Shown here one piece after another: positions 1-18,433 of a stretch of 64,000 bases of DNA. Position 1 is the stretch's first letter, and each line of letters starts with the position of its first letter. The notes beneath the pieces are model-generated. The model ran no database searches and was not told the origin of the DNA. It saw only the letters and a program-made list of their open reading frames with translations. The stretch is from Salminus brasiliensis (Eukaryota > Chordata > Actinopteri > Characiformes > Bryconidae). Made by a program: the position numbers and the translations under genes. The DNA lies in NCBI RefSeq assembly GCF_030463535.1, contig NC_132879.1:45403970-45467969 (forward strand), read 5' to 3'.

Positions 1-300
1 TTTGCTTCGTCTGGCACTGAAACCTGCAGCGTGTGCAGGGCAAGATGGACTCAATTAAGTATCAGGAAATCCTAGGAGAAAACATTATGCCTTCTATGAG
101 GAAGCTGAACATTGGCTGTCAATGAACCTTTCAACAGGACAGTGATTTTAAGCATACCTCAATGTCCACCAAGGCTTGGTTTCAGAAGAAGTCCTGGAAG
201 ATTCTTTCATCACAGTTGCCTGACCTGAACCCCATAGAACATCTGAGGTGATATTTGATATTTGAAGAAGGTGGTTGCAGCATGCAAAAACCCAAGAATG
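1..300 (+). pseudogene. Tc1-like transposase C-terminal remnant
   Basis: Translation in shifting plus-strand frames gives typical Tc1 DDE transposase blocks: QQD.DFKHTS, STKAWFQKKSWK and PDLNPIEHLR. Stops and frameshifts are present, so it is inactive. The 5' part is outside the window. Confidence 0.8.
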
Positions 301-479
301 TAAGTTCTTCTATACAGCTTTCATTATGTGTTAGCTACATCAGCCTCATACTTTTATTGAATCACTAAAGAAACTAACATTGGACAACAAATGTGTGTAT
401 AAAAATTCTGTTAACACAATGGTTCCTTTAAGGGAACATGTCACTCATCATAAATGGTGTGATAGAGACTGAATAAACT

Positions 480-985
480 CATAAAGAGGGCCGGCTCTGT
501 CCTGGGGTGCTTCTTAGACCCAGTGCAGGTGGTGGGAGACAGGAGGATGGACATGCTGAAGAACAGCTCCCACCCCATACACAAGACTCTGGCAGCCCTG
601 GGCAGCTCCTTTAGTGACAGGCTGCTTTAAGTGTTCCCCAAAGTGTGTGAAGGAGCGGTATCGCAGGTCCTTCCTTCCTGGTGCCGTCAGACTCCACAAC
701 CAGCACTGCTTCCAGCGGACCACATACACACACACTTAAACTAGGTCCCTCAATGTAAAAATAAAATGTGCAATTAAGAGTCATTTGCAATTACCTGTAA
801 ATAATCTGTAAATAATATTGTTATTGTTTTTTACTTCTATTATTTATATTATGTATATATTGGTAATTTATCTATGTTTTTGCATCTGAGTGTCTTGCTA
901 TCCCTTTTCTGCTGTGACACTGAGAATTTCCCCACTGTGGGACTAGGGGAATAAGGATTATCTTATCTTATCTTAGTTTTTTTTG
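480..985 (+). repeat. non-LTR retrotransposon (LINE) 3' end
   Basis: Plus-strand reading gives the LINE ORF tail KCVKERYRRSFLPGAVRLHNQH (interrupted upstream by stops), followed by an AT-rich 3' region ending GAATTTCCCCACTGTGGGACTA and a (TTATC)n-type tail at 957-975. This ending is characteristic of a fish L2/CR1-like family. A second tail copy is at 9208-9256. Confidence 0.7.
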
Positions 986-1819
986 TGTTTACTTGGCCTG
1001 TAATTAATTAATGGATTAATAATCAACATATCAATGGTAATTAATCAGTGGATATCTAGTTTACAAGTTACATGTTAGGATATACAATTTTTTCAGTGCC
1101 CCCTAAATGGCCTTGAGTTTACCCTTGACATCATGATTTAGGTCACTAACGCTTAGTGCGCACAAGTCCTGCAGACAGGACTGAATTCAATAATGAAAGG
1201 TGCAGGAATAAATGAAGAAGCATTTTCTGAAAGCATGGCAATTTCATTGAATATAAGCCTCAGAAAAGAGGGCCCTCTTGAGGCCAAGGACTTTCACAAG
1301 TTGGACCCATTTTGCAAGGCCATCTGATCGCCAGCTGGCTATCCTTCACTGGTCTGATGAGGCTACTGCTGGACAGAGTGCCTGTGGAAGAATGAGCTCC
1401 TTGTTGCACTTTGTGTGTCTTTGTGTGGCACTCCCAAAGCAGCCCATTGTGTACCTGCTGGGGTTCTTTGGTTGCTCGTCTCTCTCTTTCTCCTTCCTTT
1501 CTCTTAGCACCGGGAGTAATGAAATGTAAAAAGGCAACAACCTCACTACTGTTATTGATGAGGATTTTGTGCGCTGTTGGCTAAATGTTGCATTGTGGTT
1601 TGAGAGGCTAATGCTGCTTTGTCCAGCTGTATAGATAATATATCATACACAATATGTGCAAAAGTACATACTACACCTTAAAAATATCTGAATTTTATGG
1701 AAGTTTTTTTTGTATAGAAAATCATGTAAAATTACAGAGATACAGAAAATGAACAACCTGAACGTTATTGTATGTTTTTTGCCAATAATACAAATAATTA
1801 TTTTTTCTTTTTTAGTACA

Positions 1820-1823
<4 letters not shown>

Positions 1824-1858
<35 letters not shown>
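1824..1858. repeat. (TTA)n microsatellite
   Basis: About 11 tandem copies of the trinucleotide ATT/TTA, in AT-rich intergenic sequence left of nudt5. Confidence 0.85.
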
Positions 1859-1860
<2 letters not shown>

Positions 1861-2289
1861 ACATTTTTCTAAAATGAAAATAATGATCTGTAATTAAACA
1901 GGCAGGTAACAATATAAAGATGTATTGTCCATACTAAAAATTGCTTTTCTTTTGGGTAAATATTCTAATTCAATTTCAATTCAGCGAAAAAACAATATTT
2001 TTAAAAAATTATTATTTCTGCAGAGGAATAAATAATATAAAATAAAAACAAAATAAAATAAAAATAAAAATGCGTGCCAGTGTTCCCTCTCATGCTATCA
2101 CAGAATTATTCTGTCAGTGTTTGATAGGTAGTTCATTTGGTTGCAGAACATTTAGCCCTGTCACTTTATTAAAGGTGGTTGCCTGTAATAATTCACAAAA
2201 ACATCTGTAAAATAAAGGCATTCTGCAGAAAAGTCAGCAAATTGTTTTTAAAATTGGTTTTTCTACTGATTTTGAATTAGAAGATCTTC

Positions 2290-2560
2290 AATTATGCAGC
2301 CGTTGCTGACACAGCCGTACAAAACCACAGCGAATATAATGTGACAAATTTATAAAATAAGTCAAATGCCATCTTGAGGGACATAACATCCCAAACATCA
2401 GCCTTTGGGGCAGAAGAATTGTGTTCTCTAGAGTGTCTCTGATCCAAAACTAACCATCCAAAATCAATACCTGACCTCAAAAATGCTCTTGTGGCTTTAA
2501 TGCAATCAGATCCTCTCAGCAATGTTCCAACATTTTGCTTCTCAAAAAAGTACAGGATGT
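2290..2560 (+). repeat. dispersed DNA repeat, family A copy
   Basis: Shares GCAGCC.TTGCTGACACAG, TGTGTTCTCT, TCCTGACCTCA-type and GCAATCAGATCCTC blocks with the better preserved copy at 24690-25170. No coding capacity. Probably a Tc1/mariner-type non-autonomous element. Confidence 0.6.
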
Positions 2561-3019
2561 TATTGCAGCGAAAGGGGGCGAATTTATTAAATGTCCTCGA
2601 CTGCAGAAGAACCTTTAGTTTAGTTTTCTCCTAATTTTGGAGTAAAGAGTGATGGAGTAGCAAGGTTTGGGAGGGGGGGCATGCCTGAAGCTCCTTCTCC
2701 AACCAATGTAACATCCTATACATTTACATCTCTACCTTTTATGTCCTGTGATGAAATTCCAGCATCGTACCACCACCCCATTTCCACCCTGTTCCTCATT
2801 CTCCTCTGTCAGTCCTACTTCTGTTTGTTTGACTTTCTGGTAGTTCCATCATCCATCATAAGCTGTAGTACTACTACATCTAATGCTCTCTAGGAACTTC
2901 CAGGTGAAAGTACAGACCATCTGTTGCTTAAATACCATAATGCTTACTAATGTTGTGGTTGGGGTGTGGTAGGTGAAGAACAGACACAACAGGCAACAAT
3001 ACAAACTTCTCAACTGGCA

Positions 3020-3575
3020 ATTTATTAGATAAAAGAAAACACAATGCTCACATAGTTGCTTTTGATGACACTTCATTGTAGCACCAACTGAAGAGCATCG
3101 GTTGTTCTAGATTAATTAGTTTATTTTATGCTTTGAAACACAGTAGGCAAAGGTGAATCGGTCTTACAACTTCTGGTTACACCATTGCTACAGTACTTTG
3201 AGTCCAACCAGTCACTTCTGTGAGTAGTTTTAGTCCCATTTGAATCTTGGAGAAACTTAGGAGTACACAACATAGAACTGCTGCTTTACAGTTGAGCTAA
3301 ATCGTATATATACTTGATGTTTTGGTCAGATCTCATGTTGAATGCACTTCAGTACTAGTACATTTTACTACAGGTAACTGTCAATTAAATTTTGTTAGTT
3401 AGTGTTAGGAATGTTTAAGAAATTGGGGAAAAACTACATGTCTTAAATTGCTGTTCTAAAAGCCTTTCAGAAGCTGCCAAACAGCATCTAAACGGTCCTG
3501 TTACCCACAGTTTTCATATTCTCATGGTCCTTTCTTTACTGTTTATAATAAATGAGCCTGTGCGGATTGCAAGTC
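3020..3575 (-). other. nudt5: nudt5 3'UTR, candidate poly(A) signals
   Basis: Downstream of the TGA at 3578-3576 there are AATAAA hexamers on the minus strand at about 3125-3120 and 3027-3022. Either gives a 3'UTR of roughly 450-560 nt. The first bases after the stop contain an 18-nt block (3557-3574) repeated exactly at 4575-4592 in the last intron. Confidence 0.5.
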
Positions 3576-6500
3576 TCACTGTTTGAGGACAGGTAGCTCA
3601 TTGGGTTTGAAGAAGGCTTGAGACATTCCCATGGCATAAATGTATACTTTGGAATCCACCACTATTTTCTCTTTCTTCAGCAGCTCTAAAAACCATAGAA
3701 GACAGAATGATAAAAAGGTAAATCATTAAAGTGATACAGAGAGAGACCAAGCTGAGGTTAATAAATCAAGTACTGCCTCTGATTAATACCTCTGAACTAT
3801 TAAACACAGAACTACAGTGCCATGCAAAAGTATTAATTTAAAAGCCAAAGTTTTAGTCTGGATTGAAATAAATACTTATTGATAGATTATTACACTTTTT
3901 CACTATATCCTATAAAACAAACTGAAAAAGCATGCTTGCTTAGTATTCTAAGCACTCTCAAATACATAAGTACGCATCCAGGAACGATTCTGGGCTTGTT
4001 ATCACTAGTTTACTTGCACACCGAGGAATTCCATACGAACTATGGTTCGATTGACTGCAGACAAGGAGCTGTTCTCATAGGAGAAGGTTTTTGGTCATGT
4101 AGGTGACAAGTTGAGGCGGTCATGTGACAAAATTATCCAATCACACAACCATACACACACACACACACACAGCACCAGGAGCAGACAGCTTCCACACACA
4201 CACTGCACCAAAGTCTACTTGAAGCAAACCCCAGACAACCCAATTTCGGGGAAACCAGAGATTGGTTCTCTTGGCCGCTCTATGGCTTAAAAACAGCTTT
4301 TACACTTGACCAAACCAACCAAACCTTCAGTGCAGGTACTCCCAGGTCCAAAAAAAAAAGTAGTGTGAAAACACAATAAGACTGTTTGAGAGAGGGATGT
4401 TTCTAACCGCTTTGCACTGTTTGCTCCAGGTTGGTCAGATGACATTTTCAAGCATTGCCACAGATTCTTAACAGGACAGATATCTGGACTTTGACTTGGC
4501 TATTGCCAAACGTTCACCTCTTTGTTGTTTAACCACTCTTCTGTTGCATTGACCTAGTGCTTGATTGCAACGAACCTGTGCGGATTGCAAGTACATTTTC
4601 ACGCTTGTGCAAAAATGTGAAATTTTTCAAAGCCTTTTTTTTTTTTTAGAATGTATTTTGCACCATTCTGCAGTCATAAAATTTGAACAAAATGCCCAGT
4701 CCCCACTGAGGCAATGCATCCCCACAGAATGATGCAGTCACCAGAATACTTCACTTTTAGGCTGATTCTTGTTGAAGAATAAGCAGAATCAGGTTTGCAT
4801 CATATGCAGTGTTTGTTTTTTGGCCATAAAACATTTTGGTAAACTCTTCTTCAGTAATATCTTTTTTCTTCCTTTCCAATATTCAGGGTTTTTTCTAGAA
4901 CAGGTGATTACTAAAAGGGGGTTGTATATTTGCAAGGCACTATGCGCTAAATCTGAATTGTATAAGTTAATGCAACTTATAGAGCAGAAGGGAAAAAGAA
5001 GGATACTCACCATCAATTTTCCTCTGAAATTCATCTAAAGGTAAAAGAATTACTTCCACAAACTCTAAAAACAGAAGTAAAAGTGAAATATTACATCAGC
5101 AGGGTTATTTCATACATATTTATGTATATTTAAGATGAATAAAACTTACCTCCATCACCTTAAAAATAAACAAAAAAAAAAATTGAGAGAATGAGTGAGG
5201 CTGTGGTCACAATCACTGAATAAACATTCATAAATGATAAAAATCAAGAAAATATTAATAAAAAATATAAATTGTATGAAAGTAGGTTTGAATATAAATA
5301 GTCAAGGCCTCACCCAGCTGCTGGGTGGGATTTATGTTTTCCATATCATCACCATTGATGTTCACCATCACAATGTGTGTGGTACAGTTAGAAAGGCCTG
5401 GATCAAGACATGTGACTGGTGGAGCAAGATAAAGACAGAAAGAGTCAAAACATAAACAAACAGATACTTTTCATTTTCAATTAATACAATCATTAATTCC
5501 CTACAACAGGCTAAATACCTGGAGTGACTCCCACAACCTCTCCTGTGTAACCTGTTTCCTCCTTCAGCTCTCTCAATGCAGCAGTCTCAGCATTCTCATT
5601 ATCATCAACAAGACCTGAAAACATGCACAATAAATCACAGGGTTGACATGAAAAAACATGCTTTGTATAATCATTACTTTTTCAATAGGAGTTGAAGGTC
5701 TAATGACAGATATATACACTGCTTTTCTGACCTGCAGGAAACTCCAGAGTATGGCATCCCATTGGTGGTCTGAACTGCTTCACCAGGACAACGCAGTCTT
5801 TGTGCAGGGTCCTTTTCAGTAGTGCGATGATCCCCACACCTTTAGATCAACACAACATGTCACAAACATGCATCACATGAATCTTTCATGTAAGTGGCTT
5901 TGGAGAAAACGAAAGCACGAACCATCTGCAGCACTATTGGTTGGTCTTGTCGTTCTCTTTGCTGTCTCCCATGTTCTGGAGGCAGAGAATCGAGAAAACT
6001 ATCATTAAAGAAATAGCTTGACCAAATATTTTATTAACATGATTAATCACTTGGCCCAGATTCAGTCGATCAACTCATACATGTCTAATATCTTGAATTT
6101 GCTTTTTGAGTTAAGAACTCAAAGAAGATACTTTGCTAATGCTCCTAACAAACACTGGACTTAGACTGTCACCAATCTCATCTCCAAAAGTACACGCCCG
6201 AAAATGCAGCTTAATAACATATCTAGAGCTCCATTTGTTTGGTGCTTTGGAACAGTATGACTTACTTTAGTCTATAAACACAATAACAAACTTCTTTGCA
6301 CAGAGGTTTATTGTTGTTTTTACAGACTAATGTAAGCCAAAATAAAGAAGCACTCGTCAGACACCAAAAATGTCTTGGCTAATCAGCTGCATCTGGGGTA
6401 CATAATAAATCATGTTCATTTGACTTTTCATCAAATTACAAAGAGAGTTTGGTAAATGATGGTAAAAAACACTAACTATGACCACTTTTACTAGATAAAA

Positions 6501-7483
6501 CCAAACGTTTAATAAGTAGACCTCAAGAACAGAAGTAAAATATATGAAATAAATCAAACAACAAAAATACAAAACAAGAAACACATAAAACGTAGAAAAA
6601 TGTCACTTTTAAATGGGATGATCAACTACCTACATATATTACTGTTCGGACGCAAGAACATAAGCAGGGTTTCATGCAGAATTTTCTTACAGAGATCTCT
6701 GCTATTTTAATATAGTTTAATTTCAGATTTTAACTATGATTAGTTATGATATATATTTGAATATAAGTAATAATATCAGATCTACAAGTCCATTCTGATT
6801 AGTCGTATTGATGAAACTACATATCCTTAATCTAATCTATAGACATTGTACTGTCTAGTACAATGTAGAACTGTACTGATCTGTACTGATCTGTATTCAT
6901 GGATATGTGGACCTGAACTTTTTTTCTAATCATAATTACAGTGTAGATATTTCTTAGTCTTGTACTTACAAGTTAAATATCTTTAACTGGACTTCTTCTA
7001 GTAAAAATGTAACTATAGATAAGAGAGTGAGATTCCATAGAAACCAATCAATGATAACACACGATTAGTTAAATTACCTGTAGAAGATGTGATCCTGGCT
7101 AGTTAGTACAGCTTCATAGGTTAGTAGATCTGATATCATTACTAGTAATGGTTAGTTAGCTATAGCTAGCTTGCATCGTTGGTGGGCTGTATGCTAGGAA
7201 AAGGACTTGCCAAAGGGAGCAGAGTAAGTGAAAGTGATTGCAGATCGATACCTTGTACTTCCAGACGGGTCCACATATGTGGTCTTCTCGAGCTTCACCC
7301 ATTTCCCAGTCGCGATTACCTAACAGCAGCACATTCATATAGTCAATTAGAGCAGTCCTGAAACATGTAGCACTAGCTAAATATTTCATACAGTCAGTCG
7401 GACACTGGAATATGTGTGGATGTCATCGTTACCTCCTCTTTGGTTACATGCGGTTCTACCGTTTCTTTCTTCGGACAACTCAT
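3576..7483 (-). CDS. nudt5: ADP-sugar pyrophosphatase NUDT5, complete, 9 coding exons
   Basis: Nudix hydrolase that cleaves ADP-ribose and related ADP-sugars to AMP plus sugar phosphate; in mammals it can also make ATP from ADP-ribose in the nucleus (family knowledge). Coding exons on the minus strand: 7483-7433, 7319-7252, 5975-5923, 5839-5732, 5614-5519, 5415-5314, 5158-5150 (9 nt), 5064-5011, 3685-3576. They join in frame to 651 nt, 216 aa (human 219). The start ATG is at 7483 (MSCPKKET). The substrate region has [11 protein letters not shown] and [10 protein letters not shown]. The Nudix box GX5EX7REUXEEXGU is intact at about residues 94-116 (RELKEETGY). The C-terminus runs [20 protein letters not shown]. 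All introns are GT-AG. A Tc1-like element lies in the last intron. The gene is divergent from cdc123 about 630 nt away (ATG to ATG). Identification is very secure; exon edges are by hand. Confidence 0.95.
3813..4942. mobile_element. Tc1/mariner-like non-autonomous element in nudt5 last intron
   Basis: The ends form imperfect terminal inverted repeats: TACAGTGCCATGCAAAAGTA (from 3813) against the reverse complement of 4921-4942 (ATAGTGCCTTGCAAATATAC). About 1.1 kb, no intact transposase. It includes a (CA)n run at 4142-4170. It sits entirely between the last two nudt5 coding exons. Confidence 0.7.
5150..5158 (-). CDS. nudt5: nudt5 9-nt microexon
   Basis: Nine coding bases (GTGATGGAG) lie between a good acceptor (tttatttttaag) and a strong donor (gtaagt). 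They are needed to join the exon ending at 5314 (codon phase G|GT) to the exon starting at 5064 (G|AG TTT), giving GDGEFVEV, which matches the GDGEFVEV segment of human NUDT5. Leaving it out keeps the frame but removes three residues before the conserved GEFVEV strand. Whether other vertebrates use the same microexon was not checked. Confidence 0.88.
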
Positions 7484-7513
7484 CCTGTCTCTGCGCTCTG
7501 GAGAGTCCTGACA
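7433..7513 (-). other. nudt5: nudt5 second exon with 5'UTR and start codon
   Basis: A probable acceptor (tgtttgcag) ends at 7514, so this exon carries about 30 nt of leader before the ATG at 7483, then codes 17 residues up to the donor at 7432. A likely non-coding first exon ends at 7829 with a CA|GTGAGT donor. The first-exon 5' end cannot be fixed from sequence alone. Confidence 0.6.
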
Positions 7514-7849
7514 CTGCAAACACGGGCCTAACTCTGGACGTACAACACAGAATTAAGTCATTAGGAAACCTGGCTATGGGTTAGTGACCCCTTCGCCACA
7601 GTAACTTAGGATAGATAACTTGCAGGTCCACACTGTGGAGGGGTAGTTAGCTAAATACATGGGCGGCAGCTTTAAAACAACAAGGCCATTTTACCATACC
7701 CCAAAAGCCGAACCACTCAAAACACAACAGCACTACACGGCGAGCCTTTAAAAACGCAATGAAATCGCAGCGGAATGAGAGAAAAATGAGTGTAAATGAA
7801 AACCCTGCTGTCACTCACATGTACTCACTGCAGTCTACCGCCCAGTCAC

Positions 7850-8116
7850 AAGTTGGAGTGTAATTTGAAGCGTCCGCCCTCGTGTGTATCCTGAAAATAC
7901 TTCCCCACATGAGCCAAACTCCTTACAGTTTTCCTCTCTAAGCGAATATGTTGGCGTCCAGACTTATTTTAGGACTAAATGTCTGTAGTCAACCCGTACG
8001 TATAGCTTACGTGCTTTTTAAATATTAATAATAGAAATATAGGAACGATTGATTTGGGACTGCTAGACCCGCTTTAACGGTGCACACGTTAACCCGTTTG
8101 TGTAGCCGTTAGCAGC
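7850..8116. promoter_or_regulatory. bidirectional nudt5/cdc123 promoter
   Basis: The interval between the nudt5 non-coding first exon and the cdc123 start codon is only about 200-280 nt and lacks repeats. The genes are divergent, as in mammals, which implies one shared promoter. No convincing TATA box was seen at the expected distance for either gene. The arrangement is seen directly; shared regulation is inferred. Confidence 0.7.
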
Positions 8117-15551
<7,435 letters not shown>

Positions 15552-16125
15552 GTTGAAGGAGCAGTGGTACAAGTGACCAACTGATTTCCCATGGTTTACA
15601 CAGCGCTTATTCTTTTCCCAACATAGATTTTCTGCTCTGTATGTTCATTAGGGACATGTAGTCACTTTTTTCAAATCAAATTATGAACAATACTGTAGAC
15701 CTGCATGGCTTAAAGTAAAGAGGGAACTTACCTGAAGTGTGTAGCCTATCAAAATGTCCTACAATGCTGCAATGTTACTCGAGTGGTTCTTGTATAAGGT
15801 TGTAACTGTGCATTTCAAGGATGAAGGACAAGACTAGGAATCTTGTGTCTCTGAGACAAAGAGGAATTTCTGACCATTATGTCAGATTCTATTTCTCTGC
15901 TGGACTTCTTAAGCAGCCCACAGGAACATGAGCTGGGCCTTGTTGCAGACAGTTGTGTGTCCCATGCTTTTGGGACTGTGTTAAGAAAGTAAATTATGAA
16001 GTAATATTAGTGAGATGATTATGATATTTAATCAGCACGGCCCAAACAATTTTGTTTATAGACTGTATACTTGTACATTTAATGATTTGCCCATTTGTTT
16101 CAAATAAAAGTCATATTTGCATAAT
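15552..16125 (+). other. cdc123: cdc123 3'UTR with poly(A) signal
   Basis: A canonical AATAAA is at 16103-16108 (context caaataaaagtc), about 550 nt after the TGA. This is the first strong signal downstream, so cleavage is probably near 16125. Confidence 0.75.
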
Positions 16126-16263
16126 TAAATGCTGTAATATTGTCACCTCACTGAACGATCACACCTCAAACACACTCGCTTGGAACTGTTTGTAGTAGAG
16201 CTGCTCCAAGTCACATTTTAGCACATCAGAATTTTATTTATGAATCATTTTTGTCTATAAAAA

Positions 16264-16312
16264 ATACAGATTTATCTATTTCTCTATCTATCTATCTATC
16301 TATCTATCTACC
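16264..16312. repeat. (TCTA)n microsatellite
   Basis: About ten TCTA units, just downstream of the cdc123 3' end. Confidence 0.9.
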
Positions 16313-16319
16313 TACATAT

Positions 16320-16645
16320 AAACGCACACAAAGATCAGCCATTACATTAGGACCACTGACAGGTAAAATGAAACCTTGATTCTCTTCATCTACAGTGGCA
16401 TCTGTCAAGGGGGTGGGGAGATTTTTATTTTTAGGACAGCTGGTGAACTGATGACAGGGACGCAGGCACCTAAGGCTCGTTGAACTGATCCATGGAGGCT
16501 CCACCTTACAACTTACAGGGCTTAAAGTTTCTGCCGCTAATGTCTTGGTGCTAGATACCAAAGGATGCCTTCAGAGGTCTTGTGGAGTCCATGTCTCTAA
16601 TGGTCTACTCAAGATCAACTCAATATTAGGCAGGTGGTGTAGTTA
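16320..16645 (-). mobile_element. internally deleted Tc1/mariner-like element
   Basis: The left end GATCAGCCATTACATTAGGA is the terminal repeat whose complement (GTTATGGCTGATC) ends the copy at 39840-40305. The right part keeps transposase 3' coding traces (CCATGGAGGCTCCACCTTAC, TGCCTTCAGAGGTCTTGTGG, AATATTAGGCAGGTGG). The coding traces read on the plus strand; orientation assigned from the short left end is uncertain. Confidence 0.6.
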
Positions 16646-18415
16646 AAGAATATTTTCTTGGGCAGAAGGAATTGTGATCAAGCAAAAAGAAACAGAAATA
16701 AATTTTATATAAGTTGTGATTTTTAAAAATCATCTTAAGGACACCCATTATCATTTGAAGTATTTATTTTATACCAAATATCTAGTTTCTTCAAAGCTTT
16801 TGCACAATCACAGCCTTTGGGAAAGTGGAGCAAAGTTGCTGAAGTTTAAGCACTTCTAGGTCTTTTCCCCAATTTAATATTTAGATTTTTACAATTTCTT
16901 GATTGTTTCTATTTCAATAGTTTCATATGTTTTGAAATTTAGTTAAAAGCTTGTTTTTAATGTTTATAAAAAAAATTCTATTTACTGCTACATTGCTGAA
17001 TGCTACATTTCAAGCCCCAATGTTGGGTTTTAAATTGCTTAGCCTTAAAAAATAAAATAAAATAAAATAAATAAACAACAACAACAAAAATTATACATTT
17101 ATTTTGTACACTTATTTACTTGGGGACCAATGATGTGATTCATTGCAAGATATTCACTTAACCCCTATAACCCATAACAGGGTTAACATGTGAACACAAA
17201 AAAAGACATTAAGATTTTTAATGTATTTTAATATTTTAATGTCTATTTAATGATGAAGCAGAAATAACAAAATATATATTACAATAAAAAAAAAACGTTT
17301 TCAAAATCAGAGATGTTTTTAGCCAATGTTATAGCTTTAATATGACCACTTAGAAGATTATTAATTGGAGTGGATTACAGGTTTGTGTGCTAAAGAAATG
17401 AAGTGTTTGTTACTTATTTATATAAAATGCCTCCATCCTCTTAACCCCTGCCCCCCATCCTCTGCGTGTCCAGCCTCCCGTCACAAGAACGGTCTTCAGA
17501 AATCTCCACATTGAGGAGCGTTTTGGAAAAGCTCAGTTTTTAGTGACCAAAAGTGGCATTTTCATGTGAACTGGAGGTGAAAAGTATCCGGATAACTGTG
17601 AACCGTGAATGCCTCCTCCCTACATAGTGAACTACAGTAGTGCTAAAAGTGTGTCTACACGCAGACAGCAGTATGTAGACACTGTTCTGTTATAAATACA
17701 CAATCTGATGACTCGTACTCTACACTAAAGAGGGACTAGTGTGTAATTTGGGACCAAAGCTCAGTTTTCTTCCTCCGTGGTGTTTAGGTGTCTCTCTGGA
17801 TGGGAGCCCTGTGTGCTGCCACACATGCAAGCGTTTTCACCTCAACTGTGTGGACGGGGATAGAAATATCTGGATACGTGTGATCAGGGATTCGTGTTGT
17901 AAACAGTTACATTTTTAACTTCATCACATGCAAATTTGGAAAATAGGTCCTCAGGGCTTATTCGGCTGTTCCTGATTTTTTTTATATATATATATTTTTT
18001 TTGGCGATTTTTCTTCGGAGAAATTCGGAAAGTGTCTTATAAAGTGTGTAGAAGCGTACATGTTCAATAGATTTGCATTTTTTTTTATGAAACGTGAGCA
18101 ACTTCGTTATGGTAAAATAATGTAATTTAATGAGGCTGTGTCGCATTTCACCGTAAACGGAGCAATTAGTATGTCTAGCATTAGCATATCCTTCCGCCAA
18201 ATTACAGCTCCTTATCAGTCAGCTCTCGTTAGATCACAGTAACGAGCTCCACTCAGTCTGCATTTCCCTCTCCAGATTTATTTCTGGTCCGTTTGTTTTT
18301 GTTATTGTATTTCCTATTCTTTATAGCGACGGCGTTCAGCGGAGTGATGCAGTGTTTGTTATCAGAGAGCTGGTAGAGGAGAGTTACCGCTTAAGAATGT
18401 CCACCGGGTTTGTCA

Positions 18416-18433
18416 GACACCAGAGGGCGCTCC
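18416..18433 (+). promoter_or_regulatory. CTCF-like motif in the convergent intergenic region
   Basis: ACACCAGAGGGCGCTCC fits the CTCF core except at the edge. Forward orientation. Confidence 0.45.

Noticed and set aside
17795-17885. Possible zinc-finger-like peptide (CCHTCKRFHLNCVDG)
   Set aside because: Too short, no start or splice support, and embedded in MITE-like sequence.
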